In this document: positions 47,708 through 57,119 of the stretch, piece by piece
Layout: each line of letters opens with the position of its first letter
Position numbering within the stretch: position 1 is the stretch's first letter
Notes under the pieces: generated by a model
The model's input: only the letters and a program-made list of their open reading frames with translations
Told to the model about the DNA's origin: nothing
The model's database searches: none
Translations under genes and position numbers: made by a program
Assembly (NCBI GenBank): GCA_000733415.1
Contig: KL662191.1
Span: forward strand, 817,483-881,482
Origin: [Leptolyngbya] sp. JSC-1
Lineage (GTDB): Bacteria; Cyanobacteriota; Cyanobacteriia; Elainellales; Elainellaceae
Length of the DNA stretch: 64,000 bases
Direction of reading: 5' to 3'

Positions 47708-49510
47708 TCACCCCTCGCTCGAATCCCACCAATTCTGAGTTTGTTCTACTAGATGCAGCAAGCTGTCTAATGTATCAATGTCGTTCACTGACTTATCTCG
47801 CCGGATGCGGACGATACGAGCATCGTGCAAGTCATAGCCGCTTTTGTAGCGCTGGGAGGGTTGCAGTTGCTCAACGGTGATTTCTAAAACAATCTGTGGC
47901 TCGACTAACCGCACCATGCCCTCCGCAAATTCTTCAATCGTGTAGCGCTGAATCCAATCCGATAGAGTTTCTAGCTCCGGCTGGGATAGACCCACAGCTA
48001 CTTTCCCAATTTGCAGTAGAGTCGGATCTCCATCACTGGCGCGGATTGCAACCGCGTAGTTAGAAAACCAGGGTGCTGTTTCTGGCGTCATTTCTGCTGC
48101 TGTCACTACCACATCGAGGGTAATAATCGCTCGTTTAATTTTCAGCCATTCGTGGCTGCGCCGTCCCGGACGGTAGCAGGAGTTGAGCGCTTTGACCATC
48201 AGTCCTTCTTGCCCCTGGGCACGAGCCTGGAAAAACTGCTGTTCTAGTGACTCTAGATCAAACAGGATCTGTGCTGCAGCCAAGCGCACTTCTGGCGTTT
48301 CTAATAGCAGCGATTCCAGCACTCGTCGGCGCTCGCTGTAGGGGTGGTTGAGTAAAACAGCCCCATCTTTGTACAGCACATCATAGACAACAAAAGCAAC
48401 GGGCACGCTGGCTATCTGATCTACCGAAGGGGATTCCGGGTCGAGGCGGGGTTGCAGCGCCGCAACGGGCAAAATTTGGTCATTCTGGCACGGCACGATC
48501 TCGCCATCGAGAATTAACCCAGCGGTTTCGCCGGTTACAAGGGCATAGGGCGCTAACGAGGCTAAGGGCGCAATCAGGTCAGGAAAGCTGAGGCTAATGT
48601 CTGCCGCAGTGCGGGAAAACAGCGCCACTCGAATTCCGGCAAATACGGTTTCTGGGTGCCAATTGGTTGGCTTACCTGCCGGAGCAATGTGGGCCTGAGC
48701 GCGAATTCCGTCATATTTGGTTTCGACTGCAAACCCCTGCGGCAACTGTTGAATCACCTGAGCCGGGTCTTGCACTGCGCTAGCCAACATAAACTTAAGC
48801 GGCTGAAACAACTGCATCCGCGCTTGAGTCAACTGGTTATGTCGCGCCAGCAAAGCCGTTTTGCCCAAATCGCCCAGTAAGGTATAGACCCAGCGAATTT
48901 GTTCCAGGGGTTGTGCAGTCATCTGAGCCACTGCCGCCTCGATCATCGCCTCCTCCAGGCCAATCTGCAAATCGCCCAGCAGCAGCCTGGTCAAGTACTT
49001 CGCTTCCAAGGATGTAGCCGGTTCCAGTAGCCGAATCACCCACGAGAGTTTGCGTCTACCCTGGGTTTTGGCGAGCTGCTCTAAGCCAATTGCTACATCT
49101 TCTAAGGTCAAGATTGGCTCACTCTGCCGCACCAGCACTAATGCCGCCACTTCGGCCAAATCTCCTAGCCGCTTCAGATGGGCATTCAGCTTGGCTGGCT
49201 CGATGCCAGACAAAACCGAAAGGGCCGTCACCAACGTCAGTTCACCAATTGGCGCAAGCCGCCGCTCTCGCTGGGGAAACCCCTGTCCGGCGAAATAATG
49301 AACGGCATAATACAACGGATCGTCTTGCAGTTGAGCAAAGTACTGACTCAACAGAGCAATTTTAGCGGAGCGACTGGTGGCAGCCTCGATCCACTCTGCA
49401 ACAGCGGCAAATTCAATCAATGCTCCCTGACCGACCGTATCTGTGTCTTTATCCACCATGGCTGATTCTGCTCGCCGTTGATTGTGATTGGGGGGCATCG
49501 CCAGGTTCAA
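47708..49510 (-). CDS. ATP-dependent DNA ligase
   Basis: 600 aa. Residues ~20-240 are a Lig1-type N-terminal DNA-binding domain. The adenylation domain (~255-455) has motif I VETKYDGIRAQ (nucleophile Lys), motif III LILDGEIVP, motif IV GLMVKALNS and motif V SHEWLKIKR. An OB-fold follows (TLDVVVTAAEM onwards). Bacteria replicate with NAD-dependent LigA, so this is a second, repair-type ligase. Starts at residues 5 or 18 (MVDKDTDTVGQG) are possible. It is followed by ~50 nt before the hybrid kinase start. Confidence 0.94.
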   Translation of the reverse strand: MNLAMPPNHNQRRAESAMVDKDTDTVGQGALIEFAAVAEWIEAATSRSAKIALLSQYFAQLQDDPLYYAVHYFAGQGFPQRERRLAPIGELTLVTALSVLSGIEPAKLNAHLKRLGDLAEVAALVLVRQSEPILTLEDVAIGLEQLAKTQGRRKLSWVIRLLEPATSLEAKYLTRLLLGDLQIGLEEAMIEAAVAQMTAQPLEQIRWVYTLLGDLGKTALLARHNQLTQARMQLFQPLKFMLASAVQDPAQVIQQLPQGFAVETKYDGIRAQAHIAPAGKPTNWHPETVFAGIRVALFSRTAADISLSFPDLIAPLASLAPYALVTGETAGLILDGEIVPCQNDQILPVAALQPRLDPESPSVDQIASVPVAFVVYDVLYKDGAVLLNHPYSERRRVLESLLLETPEVRLAAAQILFDLESLEQQFFQARAQGQEGLMVKALNSCYRPGRRSHEWLKIKRAIITLDVVVTAAEMTPETAPWFSNYAVAIRASDGDPTLLQIGKVAVGLSQPELETLSDWIQRYTIEEFAEGMVRLVEPQIVLEITVEQLQPSQRYKSGYDLHDARIVRIRRDKSVNDIDTLDSLLHLVEQTQNWWDSSEG

Positions 49511-49871
49511 CAGCGAAACCTACAGCGAAACCTTACGAGTGTAAACCTTTCAACGATAAATCTATCTCTATGTCTAGTATGCGGTCTGAAGATAGGAGCT
49601 AGAAGTCAGAAGCCAGGAGTCAGAATGGGTTTTATATGTATTTGCCACGACAGTTAGGACAGAGATATTGTTGTGGCGACGGCTACACAGCCTTTTTCAG
49701 GCTAGGTTCCTGACTCCCAACTCCTGTCTCCTCAAAGAACCTCAACTCGCTTAGGTCTGCCACATAGTCCAAGCTATAAAAGTTTGCCCGCGGATCACGT
49801 TTGCACGCTCTAATCCGCTTAAAATTAAAAAGTGTAAAGTTTGTTCAGTTCACAGCCCAAGATTTTGTCAG
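49511..49871. other. 361-nt gap with dispersed repeat fragments
   Basis: Contains AGAAGTCAGAAGCCAGGAGTCAG (near 49600), its inverted partner CCTGACTCC/AACTCCTG (near 49708), and an ACAGCCTTTTTCAGGCTAG fragment (49685-49704) that matches an end of the 113-bp TACAGC family. No gene. Confidence 0.6.
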
Positions 49872-50372
49872 ATGATGCGCTTACTTCGGCATTGCTGCGG
49901 TTTTTTCCTGGCTTTGTTTCTCTTCTTTGCCATCGCTCAACCGGTTGAGGCGGCGAGTTCGGCAGCGATTCGGGCCTACGATGATGTCAGTGCAGATATA
50001 AAGGACTATTCCGGTCAAGATCTAGTCCGAGCTGAGTTTAGCAACGCCAGATTAACAAAGGCCAACTTCAGTGGCGCCGATCTGCGGGGAGCGGTATTCA
50101 ACGGATCCCTCTTGTCTGGAGCCAATTTGCACGGTGTTGATTTTAGCAACGGGATTGCCTACCTCAGCGATCTATCAGAGACAGACCTAACGGATGCAAT
50201 CCTCAACTCGGCCATGCTGTTGAAGTCCAACTTCCGCAACGCGAACGTCACCGGAGCTGACTTCAGCGATGCCATGCTAGACCGGGAGCAAATTATCCAG
50301 CTTTGCCGCTCTGCCAGCGGTGTCAACCCAGTTACTGGCGTCGATACTCGCGAATCCCTAGGGTGTCGCTGA
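49872..50372 (+). CDS. exported pentapeptide-repeat protein
   Basis: 166 aa. A signal peptide (LLRHCCGFFLALFLFFAI, cleavage near PVEAA) is followed by about 16 pentapeptide repeats of the A(D/N)LxX type (GADLRGAVFNGSLLSGANLH). A C-terminal segment has two Cys (IIQLCRSASG, SLGCR), a pattern seen in lumenal pentapeptide proteins. These repeats form a right-handed quadrilateral beta helix. It is probably in the thylakoid lumen or periplasm; function unknown. An ATG three nt downstream is equally possible. Confidence 0.88.
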   Translation: MMRLLRHCCGFFLALFLFFAIAQPVEAASSAAIRAYDDVSADIKDYSGQDLVRAEFSNARLTKANFSGADLRGAVFNGSLLSGANLHGVDFSNGIAYLSDLSETDLTDAILNSAMLLKSNFRNANVTGADFSDAMLDREQIIQLCRSASGVNPVTGVDTRESLGCR

Positions 50373-50450
50373 TTCTCTCATCCCGGCTTGCCCAATTGAT
50401 GCGCATGTCAATTTGATGCGCATAAAGCAGGCCAATCAGGTCAACCGAAA

Positions 50451-50891
50451 TCAGGGCAGCTTATAGCTGGCAACACGCAGCGTCAGGGCGAACTGACGAG
50501 GATCGCGACTGAAAATAAAGGCTCCCTCTTCCTGTTCACCGCTCGACAGGAAGTCGATTTGCTGTTCGCCGCTCTCGATCAGCTCGTTGCCGCGTCGCAG
50601 TTCACCGATTACCTGGACCGACTCTGCTGTGGTGCCACCCGTGTTCTTTAGCGTAAAGGGTACATAAAACTCGCCGCCAGCTACCCGCACCTCCGACTCT
50701 TGTAGTACGGATAAGACCGGCGGCTTGTCGCTTTCTGTCACCCAGATCAGCACGATGAAGCCCACCAATACCGCCACTATGAGCGAGGCAATGGTAAAGG
50801 TAATCCACTCTACGGGAATGGTAAACCGCTGCCGTGTTCTGTATGCTTTTCTCATACCGCTCTTCATACCGTTCCTCATACCGCTCCTCAT
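50451..50891 (-). CDS. TIGR02588 family protein
   Basis: 146 aa if it starts at ATG 50891, which overlaps the TGA of the upstream gene as ATGA; the ORF is open 23 codons further. The N-terminus reads MRSGMRNGMKSGMRKAYRTR, encoded by a 12-bp tandem repeat that gives four ATGs in a row. One membrane helix (EWITFTIASLIVAVLVGFIV) is followed by an exported beta-rich domain (VRVAGGEFYVPFTLKNTGGT). This is the partner of TIGR02587 proteins. Function unknown. Confidence 0.88.
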   Translation of the reverse strand: MRSGMRNGMKSGMRKAYRTRQRFTIPVEWITFTIASLIVAVLVGFIVLIWVTESDKPPVLSVLQESEVRVAGGEFYVPFTLKNTGGTTAESVQVIGELRRGNELIESGEQQIDFLSSGEQEEGAFIFSRDPRQFALTLRVASYKLP

Positions 50892-51817
50892 ATCGCTAAC
50901 CGTCCTGCCGCCCCGCCGATGGTGGCGGGAAGTCCCAGGATTAAGGTCTGCTGTAGCCAAGATGTCCAGGGGTCGGCAGGGCTAAGGCGATGAAACAGCC
51001 ATAACATCATAGCCGCCGCTACTAGCGACAGCAGATAGGATATGACTGTCTCGATAATGGGTTTTTGAAATAGTCCTTGTTGCTGCAACCGCCGATTCTG
51101 AGTTGTGAATCCGGCTGCAAACACAATGCAGTAAGAAATGACCAGCGACGCTGCTACGATCCCCAACAGCCAAGGTGGAGATGAGGCGGCAGTCAGCATA
51201 GGCACTTCATCGGTAGGGGCAACGTTGAAGGCGATAAAAATTGTGCCTACTAGGGTTGCGCCGATGTCGGCTAGCGTGGCGTTGAAACTCTGATTGGGAG
51301 ACGATTGCGGCTTTGGCAGCCCTGTTTCAGCTTGGTTAGCGTCAGGCTGGGACGAACCTAATGGCTGAGCGTCGCTATCTGCCGCATTTTCTTCACCGCC
51401 CGCCATGATCGAACGAGCTAGGGCCACTCCCAGGGCAAACGGCATTCCTTCTAAAACAATTTTGCCGAGAATCTCCTGGATCGAGGTTTCCAGCGTGATT
51501 TCCCGCAGCAAAATCAGCACCAACGTGACGCAGACAATGCCAATCGCTAAGGCTTCCACACTGTCCATTGCAGCTTGCAGAGGCCGATCGGGCCTGAGTT
51601 GGCGGAACCCATCGGTGCGGTTGAGCAGAAACACAATCACAAAGGTGACGGCTAGAACAATCAGCATCAGTGGCGGTTCCGTATAGGAGCCAATCCACCA
51701 AACTTCCATTGTGTAGAGCAAAGGAATCCCAAATAGAAAGCCACCCGATGCACCCCGGATCAGATCTACAATTTCTTGACGCCATTCGCGGCGGGTGGGA
51801 AAACCAATTCGTCTCAT
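50888..51817 (-). CDS. TIGR02587 family integral membrane protein
   Basis: 309 aa with about eight hydrophobic helices (GGFLFGIPLLYTMEVWWIG, LMLIVLAVTFVIVFLLNRTDGFR). A ~45-residue polar Gln/Asn/Ser-rich loop lies in the middle. The C-terminus is LPATIGGAAGRLAI. Start ATG 51817. It is translationally coupled to the TIGR02588 gene by an ATGA overlap. The pair is conserved in cyanobacteria and other bacteria without known function. Confidence 0.9.
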   Translation of the reverse strand: MRRIGFPTRREWRQEIVDLIRGASGGFLFGIPLLYTMEVWWIGSYTEPPLMLIVLAVTFVIVFLLNRTDGFRQLRPDRPLQAAMDSVEALAIGIVCVTLVLILLREITLETSIQEILGKIVLEGMPFALGVALARSIMAGGEENAADSDAQPLGSSQPDANQAETGLPKPQSSPNQSFNATLADIGATLVGTIFIAFNVAPTDEVPMLTAASSPPWLLGIVAASLVISYCIVFAAGFTTQNRRLQQQGLFQKPIIETVISYLLSLVAAAMMLWLFHRLSPADPWTSWLQQTLILGLPATIGGAAGRLAI

Positions 51818-51861
51818 TTCCGTCGATCCTACCCAGTAACCCTACTCTCCTTGCTGCGACT

Positions 51862-51954
51862 TACAGCGTTTTTCACTCATGTGAGGTATGGGGAATGTGG
51901 GACACTGCCCCTGCACCCCGCTTTTCGTACTTCACTGGCCTGAAAAAGGCTGTA
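51862..51954. mobile_element. TACAGC repeat family, copy with internal deletion
   Basis: 93 bp: both ends are intact (TACAGCGTTTTTCACTC, GAAAAAGGCTGTA), but the GGGGCTTCGCCCC core is missing (~20 bp shorter than the 113-bp copies). Confidence 0.85.
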
Positions 51955-52158
51955 GGTAGCTTGCAAACCAGCCTAAACACATAAAAAAGCTAAATATGAA
52001 GCTAAATAAACCTGCGAGCAGGAAGACTTCTCAGCTACCCCTGCCCGTAAAGCCTACTATCGCTTTCTGAGTCGGCGGTCACAACTTCCCTAAGTAGGAT
52101 ATTGTCTAGATCAAGCCGATTGAGATCAGTTCATGAGAACGGTTCTGGGTTAGGAACA

Positions 52159-54927
52159 ATGAAAATCAAACGCTGGCGCTACGGGTTGCTGGGATTGCTA
52201 ATCGTGGGGCTTTGTTGGCTCTGGCATCCAGTCTTAGCCGGTGAGATTGGGCAACAGACATCAGCCCAGTTTACAGCTCAGATCCCGGCAGCCACTTCCA
52301 CCCTTTCAGATCTGGAGCAGCAAGCCCATGCCCACTACAGGGCAGGACGGTTCTCAGCAGCGATTGAACTGCTGCAACAGGCAGTGCAGCGTACTGAAAA
52401 TGACCCCTTGCGGCAAGCAGCGGCCCTGAGCAATTTGGCACTTCTGTATCAGCAAACCGGCCAGTGGGTGGCGGCCAATCAGGCCATTGAGCAGAGTTTA
52501 GCCCGCTTAGGGATAGCAGCTCACAGCCGCGAACGGCTTCGGGTTTTGGCTCAGGCTCTCAACATCCAGGGGCGATTGCAGTTGGCCCAGGGTAAACCAG
52601 AAGCAGCCCTCACTAGCTGGGAGCAGGCCACAGCTCTTTACCAACAGCTAAACGATTCTACCGGTGAGGTTCAGAGCCGTCTGAATCAGGCGCAGGCATT
52701 GCAAGCTTTGGGGCTTTATCGGCGCGCCATTCACCTCCTCACCGAACTCAGCCAGACTCAGGCATTGCCTGGTTTGCTGCAGGCCACGATTTTACGCAGT
52801 CTGGGTGACGCCCAGCAGGTTGCTGGCGACCTCAGCAAAGCTCGACAGGCGTTAGAGCAAGCAGTACAGGTGCTGTCAGGCCCAGAGACAGGCTCAGGAT
52901 TAGCGCCAGAGGTCGCATCTGCCGACCAGCCTAGTCTTGCTGCGGCCCTGATGGCCACCCGGCTCAGTTTAGCCAATCTAACTCGGATTGAAGCTACCAC
53001 TCAACTGAGTCTGGCCAATCTCACTCCTGCGGTTGCTGTAGAAACCTTGACCTCAACCGCAACTCCCAGCAGCTTAGCCGAAGTGGCCTTAAACCAGCGC
53101 CGCACTGCCGCCGCCCAGCAGTTTGTTCAGCAAACCGAGCAGGCAATTCAACTCTATCAGCAGGCGGCCCAGACCGAGGTGCTGCCAACCCGCGTGCAGG
53201 CTGAATTAGGTGAACTGGATAGCTGGATTCAGCTCCAGCGCTGGTCAGAAGCCACCGCGTTAATTTCCTCACTGCAACCTCAAATCGAGGCATTGCCGGT
53301 GGATTACTCCAGCATTTACCAACGCATTAACCTGGCATTGAGTTGGCTGAAGCTGCCCTTAGAGCCACCAGGCAACCAAATAACGCAGATCCGTCAGCTT
53401 TTGACCGACGCGACCGAACAGGCCACCGCGCTAGGAGACAGCCGTGCTCGCTCGTTCGCCCTAGGCAGCTTAGCAAGTGTTTATGAACAGACTGGAGAAT
53501 TAACTGTTGCAAAGCAAATTTCTCAACAGGCGCTGATGCTGGCTCAGTCGATCAACGCCCCCGATCTGAGCTATCGCTGGCAGTGGCAGTTGGGCCGATT
53601 GCTGAACCAACAGCAGGAACGCGATGGGGCAATTGCTGCCTATACCGAAGCGGTCAACAGCCTGCAAGCTTTGCGCAATGACCTGGTTGCCATTAACCGA
53701 GATGTACAGTTTTCCTTCCAGGCCCAGGTGGAGCCAGTCTATCGGGAGCTAGCCGATCTGCTGCTGACGACCGATGCAATTACCGATGCAATTGCGCCAG
53801 TTTCGCTGACGCGGTTGGTGCAGGCTCGGCAGGTGATTGAAAGATTGCAGATTGCCGAACTCGATAATTTCTTTCGTGAAGCCTGTTTAGAAACCCAGTT
53901 CGAGATTGATCGCGTGGTGGATCGAGCGAATTTAGCAGCAGCGATTTTTTACACAATCGTATTGCCGGATCGGATTGAAGTGATTCTAAAACTACCACAA
54001 CGCGATCTGCTACATTACACAACCGAAATAGCAAAAACCCAAGTAGAAGCCACAGTAGATGAACTGCTGACGGAATTGAAACGTCCCTATACTTCGCAAC
54101 GGCTATATGCACTCTCACAGCAAGTTTACGGTTGGTTGATTCGACCAGCCAACGGTTGGCTTAACGAAACAGAGATAGAAACACTGGTTTTTGTCCTTGA
54201 TGGCTCCCTGCGAAATCTACCCGTTGCTGCCCTCTCAGACGGAGAGCAGTTTTTGATCGAACGCTACAGTCTTGCTTTGGCTCCAGGGTTGCAAATTGCC
54301 GATCCCAAACCGCTGCAAGACCGTCGCTTTAATGTGTTGGTAGCTGGCTTGAGCGAGGCGCGGGCTAACTTTTCGGCCCTCAACTATGTGACCCAGGAAG
54401 TTGAAGACATTCAGGCCGAACTGCCGAGCAAGGTGCTACTGAACCAGACCTTTACCCAAGCCAATTTGCAAAAGCAGCTCGATAGCTCAGCGTTTTCGAT
54501 TGTTCACATTGCCACCCACGGTCAGTTTAGCTCCAATGCGGCTGATACATTCATTTTGGCCTGGGACCGACCGATCAATGTCAATGAACTCAGCAATTTG
54601 CTGCAAGCTGAAGAAATCAACAGCCCTGACCCAATTGAACTGCTGGTTTTGAGTGCCTGCCGTACTGCCGCTGGCGATCGACGGGCCGCCTTGGGAATGG
54701 CTGGCGTTGCCGTTCGAGCCGGAACACGCAGCACGATTGCCTCTTTGTGGAACCTCGATGACGGTTCCGGTGCCGTTTTGATGGAGCAGTTTTACCAAAC
54801 GCTAGTGCAGAATCGCCTCTCGAAGGCCGAAGCCCTGCGGCAAGCCCAACTCTCGCTGCTGCGCGACCCCCAGTATGGCGCACCTCGGTTTTGGGCACCT
54901 TATGTGCTGTTGGGCAACTGGCTCTAA
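52159..54927 (+). CDS. secreted TPR-CHAT protein
   Basis: 922 aa from the ATG at 52159 (AGGA 5 nt upstream; the ORF opens 19 codons earlier). A signal sequence (YGLLGLLIVGLCWLWHPVLA) precedes several TPR repeats (~55-230 and ~430-510). A C-terminal CHAT domain (~600-922) has the His in IVHIATHGQF and Cys in LLVLSACRTAAG, and ends in GTRSTIASLWNLDD and GAPRFWAPYVLLGNW. TPR-CHAT proteins are numerous in cyanobacteria; they are predicted proteases, here outside the cytoplasm. Unlike the CHAT at 25673, no STAND partner is adjacent. Confidence 0.92.
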   Translation: MKIKRWRYGLLGLLIVGLCWLWHPVLAGEIGQQTSAQFTAQIPAATSTLSDLEQQAHAHYRAGRFSAAIELLQQAVQRTENDPLRQAAALSNLALLYQQTGQWVAANQAIEQSLARLGIAAHSRERLRVLAQALNIQGRLQLAQGKPEAALTSWEQATALYQQLNDSTGEVQSRLNQAQALQALGLYRRAIHLLTELSQTQALPGLLQATILRSLGDAQQVAGDLSKARQALEQAVQVLSGPETGSGLAPEVASADQPSLAAALMATRLSLANLTRIEATTQLSLANLTPAVAVETLTSTATPSSLAEVALNQRRTAAAQQFVQQTEQAIQLYQQAAQTEVLPTRVQAELGELDSWIQLQRWSEATALISSLQPQIEALPVDYSSIYQRINLALSWLKLPLEPPGNQITQIRQLLTDATEQATALGDSRARSFALGSLASVYEQTGELTVAKQISQQALMLAQSINAPDLSYRWQWQLGRLLNQQQERDGAIAAYTEAVNSLQALRNDLVAINRDVQFSFQAQVEPVYRELADLLLTTDAITDAIAPVSLTRLVQARQVIERLQIAELDNFFREACLETQFEIDRVVDRANLAAAIFYTIVLPDRIEVILKLPQRDLLHYTTEIAKTQVEATVDELLTELKRPYTSQRLYALSQQVYGWLIRPANGWLNETEIETLVFVLDGSLRNLPVAALSDGEQFLIERYSLALAPGLQIADPKPLQDRRFNVLVAGLSEARANFSALNYVTQEVEDIQAELPSKVLLNQTFTQANLQKQLDSSAFSIVHIATHGQFSSNAADTFILAWDRPINVNELSNLLQAEEINSPDPIELLVLSACRTAAGDRRAALGMAGVAVRAGTRSTIASLWNLDDGSGAVLMEQFYQTLVQNRLSKAEALRQAQLSLLRDPQYGAPRFWAPYVLLGNWL

Positions 54928-55103
54928 CTTTTACCCGTTGCTCAGATATGTTCTTATGGATCAATGTCCGGTCATTGGTGTTGATACCAACCATAGCTTA
55001 ATCAAGCGAATAAGTTTATGTGAAGCGATTCGGATTGACTAGCAACCAATTGCTGCTATCCGACACCTTGGAAGCTGGAGTTACTGTCTAGCCATTTCTA
55101 CGC

Positions 55104-57086
55104 ATGAAAAGTGCTCGCAACCCAAATTCCCTCAAGCTAGCCAAGCGATTTCGTCGCTTAGGGACAGGTCCAATCCGCCATCGCGATCGAGTCAGTCGAA
55201 CAGACCGAAACGATCTATTCAGCATTCGCCTTGAGGATCAGCAAATATTAACCCTGCAAATGCAGCAGCTAGGCAAAGGCAAGCTAGGAATCCAGCTATT
55301 TGCGCTCAAACAAGCCAGAAATACGACTTTAAGGGCGATTGGGCAGCGGGATTTTGGGGAGCTGTCTCCCAAGGAAATCAAACCATTTTTGGCACCCATC
55401 ACGAGCTTACGAATCAACCACAGCCGTAAGCATCTGCGCCAACTGGTCCTCGACCCAGGTGAATACTATATCCGCGTCTTTCATCGCACTGGAGACCCCA
55501 GCCGCTATCAGTTGAATCTGGCAAGCCGGTCACTGGTAACCACTCCAGCGTCTAGTCCGCCGGTTGAGCCGCTCTCCAATCCGCCAATCACCACTGCACC
55601 TCTCCTCCTAACTCCACCCCCTACGCCTGCCCCATCTACACCAGTCCCCACACCAATTTCTGTTCCTGTTCCTGCTCCCAGCCCCAATCCAACTCCTGCC
55701 CCTCCACCCAATCCGCTTCCCATTCCTGCTCCACTACCAGCTCCTGCCCCCAGTCCCAGTCCCAGTCCCAGTCCCAGTCCCAGTCCCAGTCCCAGTCCCA
55801 GTCCCAATCCAATTCCAACTCCCAATCCGACCCCTAACCAAGCTCCTGTTGTCTCAGCTGGGAGTAATCGCACGGTCACGCTTTTGCCGTGGTCAACCCT
55901 ATCATTGTCGGGTAACGCTACCGATCCCAATAACGATCCTTTAAAGCTGCAATGGGTACAGGTCAGCGGTACTGGCGAGGCAGTTTTTGCCAATCGTGCC
56001 AATCCTACAACTCAGGTCAAGTTTAGTTTGCCGGGAACCTATGTGCTGCGTCTGACGGCCGATGACGGCGCATTTCAAACTGCCGATGAAATGACTGTAA
56101 CCGTGGCTCCCTCTCGGCCAACAGCCCGGATCATGCCGATTGGCGACTCGATTACACAAGCTGACAGGAACCGCAGCAGCTACCGTAGGCCACTCTGGCA
56201 ATTGCTTCAGGCAGGAGGATATGACGTCAACTTTGTAGGCAGCTTGCAGCAAAACTTTGATGGTGCAAACCCAACTCCCGATTTTGACCTCGACCACGAA
56301 GGCCATTGGGGCTGGCGAGCTGATGAAATTCTAGCCAATCTCGACGGTTGGGCTAGCATCCACCAGCCTGATGTGGCGCTGATCCATCTGGGTACTAACG
56401 ATATTCTTCAGAGCAATTCCAACGCCAGTACAATTCTTGAACTGGAGCAAATCATTGGCGTACTGCGAGCTAATAATCCGAATGTGGCGATCCTGCTGGC
56501 CCAGGTTATTCCCTATCAGTGGAGCAACACTGGACTCACCGATCTAAACCAGCGAATTGCCGCCCTTGCAGCTCGTCAAAATACGATTGAGTCGCCAATC
56601 ATCCTGGTTAACCATGCGGCTGGCTTTGATGCAGCTACTGATACTTACGACGGAGTGCATCCCAATGCCACCGGCGAGCAAAAAATGGCCAACCGTTGGT
56701 ATGTAGCCATCGAGCGATTGTTTCAAGGCGATCGTGATCCGGTGAAGCAACAAATTGATGTGTTGACGGGTACGATTGGAGTCAACACCTTCGTCTTGGG
56801 CGCTTGGGGCGCAGCCTATTACGATGATGGCCTGATCAATACAGCAGGATTAACAGAGTACGCGCTGATCAAAAATTTCCAAATGGAAATTGATCGCGTG
56901 CAGCTATGGGGTTCACCACAGGATTACCTTTTAGGAGCATCGCCAATTAACGGCATTTCCGGAACCGCTATCTACATTGACAAGGATGGCGATGGCAGCT
57001 TAGGCAGCAACGACGAGTTGATTGGAATTATCGAAAACCGGACCGGGCTGAGCCTCACAAACACAAATCAGTTTGTTTATGCCTGA
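55104..57086 (+). CDS. modular SGNH/GDSL hydrolase with PKD domain
   Basis: 660 aa. Residues ~1-140 resemble a PPC-type beta domain (LDPGEYYIRVFHRTGDPSRY). A Pro/Ser linker follows (~150-250). A PKD/Ig-like domain (~250-340; NDPLKLQWVQVSGTGEA) precedes an SGNH hydrolase (~345-540) with block I IMPIGDSITQ, block III LGTNDI and block V DGVHPNATGE. The ~115-residue C-terminal cap (YYDDGLINTAGLTEYALI) is like those on cyanobacterial type I-secreted RTX proteins. It is probably an extracellular esterase or polysaccharide deacetylase; substrate unknown. The linker is encoded in part by nine CCCAGT hexamers. Confidence 0.9.
   Translation: MKSARNPNSLKLAKRFRRLGTGPIRHRDRVSRTDRNDLFSIRLEDQQILTLQMQQLGKGKLGIQLFALKQARNTTLRAIGQRDFGELSPKEIKPFLAPITSLRINHSRKHLRQLVLDPGEYYIRVFHRTGDPSRYQLNLASRSLVTTPASSPPVEPLSNPPITTAPLLLTPPPTPAPSTPVPTPISVPVPAPSPNPTPAPPPNPLPIPAPLPAPAPSPSPSPSPSPSPSPSPSPNPIPTPNPTPNQAPVVSAGSNRTVTLLPWSTLSLSGNATDPNNDPLKLQWVQVSGTGEAVFANRANPTTQVKFSLPGTYVLRLTADDGAFQTADEMTVTVAPSRPTARIMPIGDSITQADRNRSSYRRPLWQLLQAGGYDVNFVGSLQQNFDGANPTPDFDLDHEGHWGWRADEILANLDGWASIHQPDVALIHLGTNDILQSNSNASTILELEQIIGVLRANNPNVAILLAQVIPYQWSNTGLTDLNQRIAALAARQNTIESPIILVNHAAGFDAATDTYDGVHPNATGEQKMANRWYVAIERLFQGDRDPVKQQIDVLTGTIGVNTFVLGAWGAAYYDDGLINTAGLTEYALIKNFQMEIDRVQLWGSPQDYLLGASPINGISGTAIYIDKDGDGSLGSNDELIGIIENRTGLSLTNTNQFVYA
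55749..55802. repeat. 9-copy CCCAGT hexamer repeat in coding sequence
   Basis: Nine exact CCCAGT units encode Pro-Ser pairs in the linker of the SGNH hydrolase. Copy changes stay in frame, so linker length can vary by two residues per unit. Confidence 0.95.
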
Positions 57087-57119
57087 CGTGAATGAGAAAC
57101 TGTAATCTCTTAAAATCTA

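Noticed and set aside
52159..54927. TPR-CHAT protein as part of the 25-30 kb CHAT/STAND system
   Set aside because: It has a signal peptide, so it acts outside the cytoplasm, lacks the FNVIQ motif and lies 22 kb away.
55508..56002. 164-codon reverse ORF (Gly-rich)
   Set aside because: Antisense shadow of the Pro/Ser linker hexamers.
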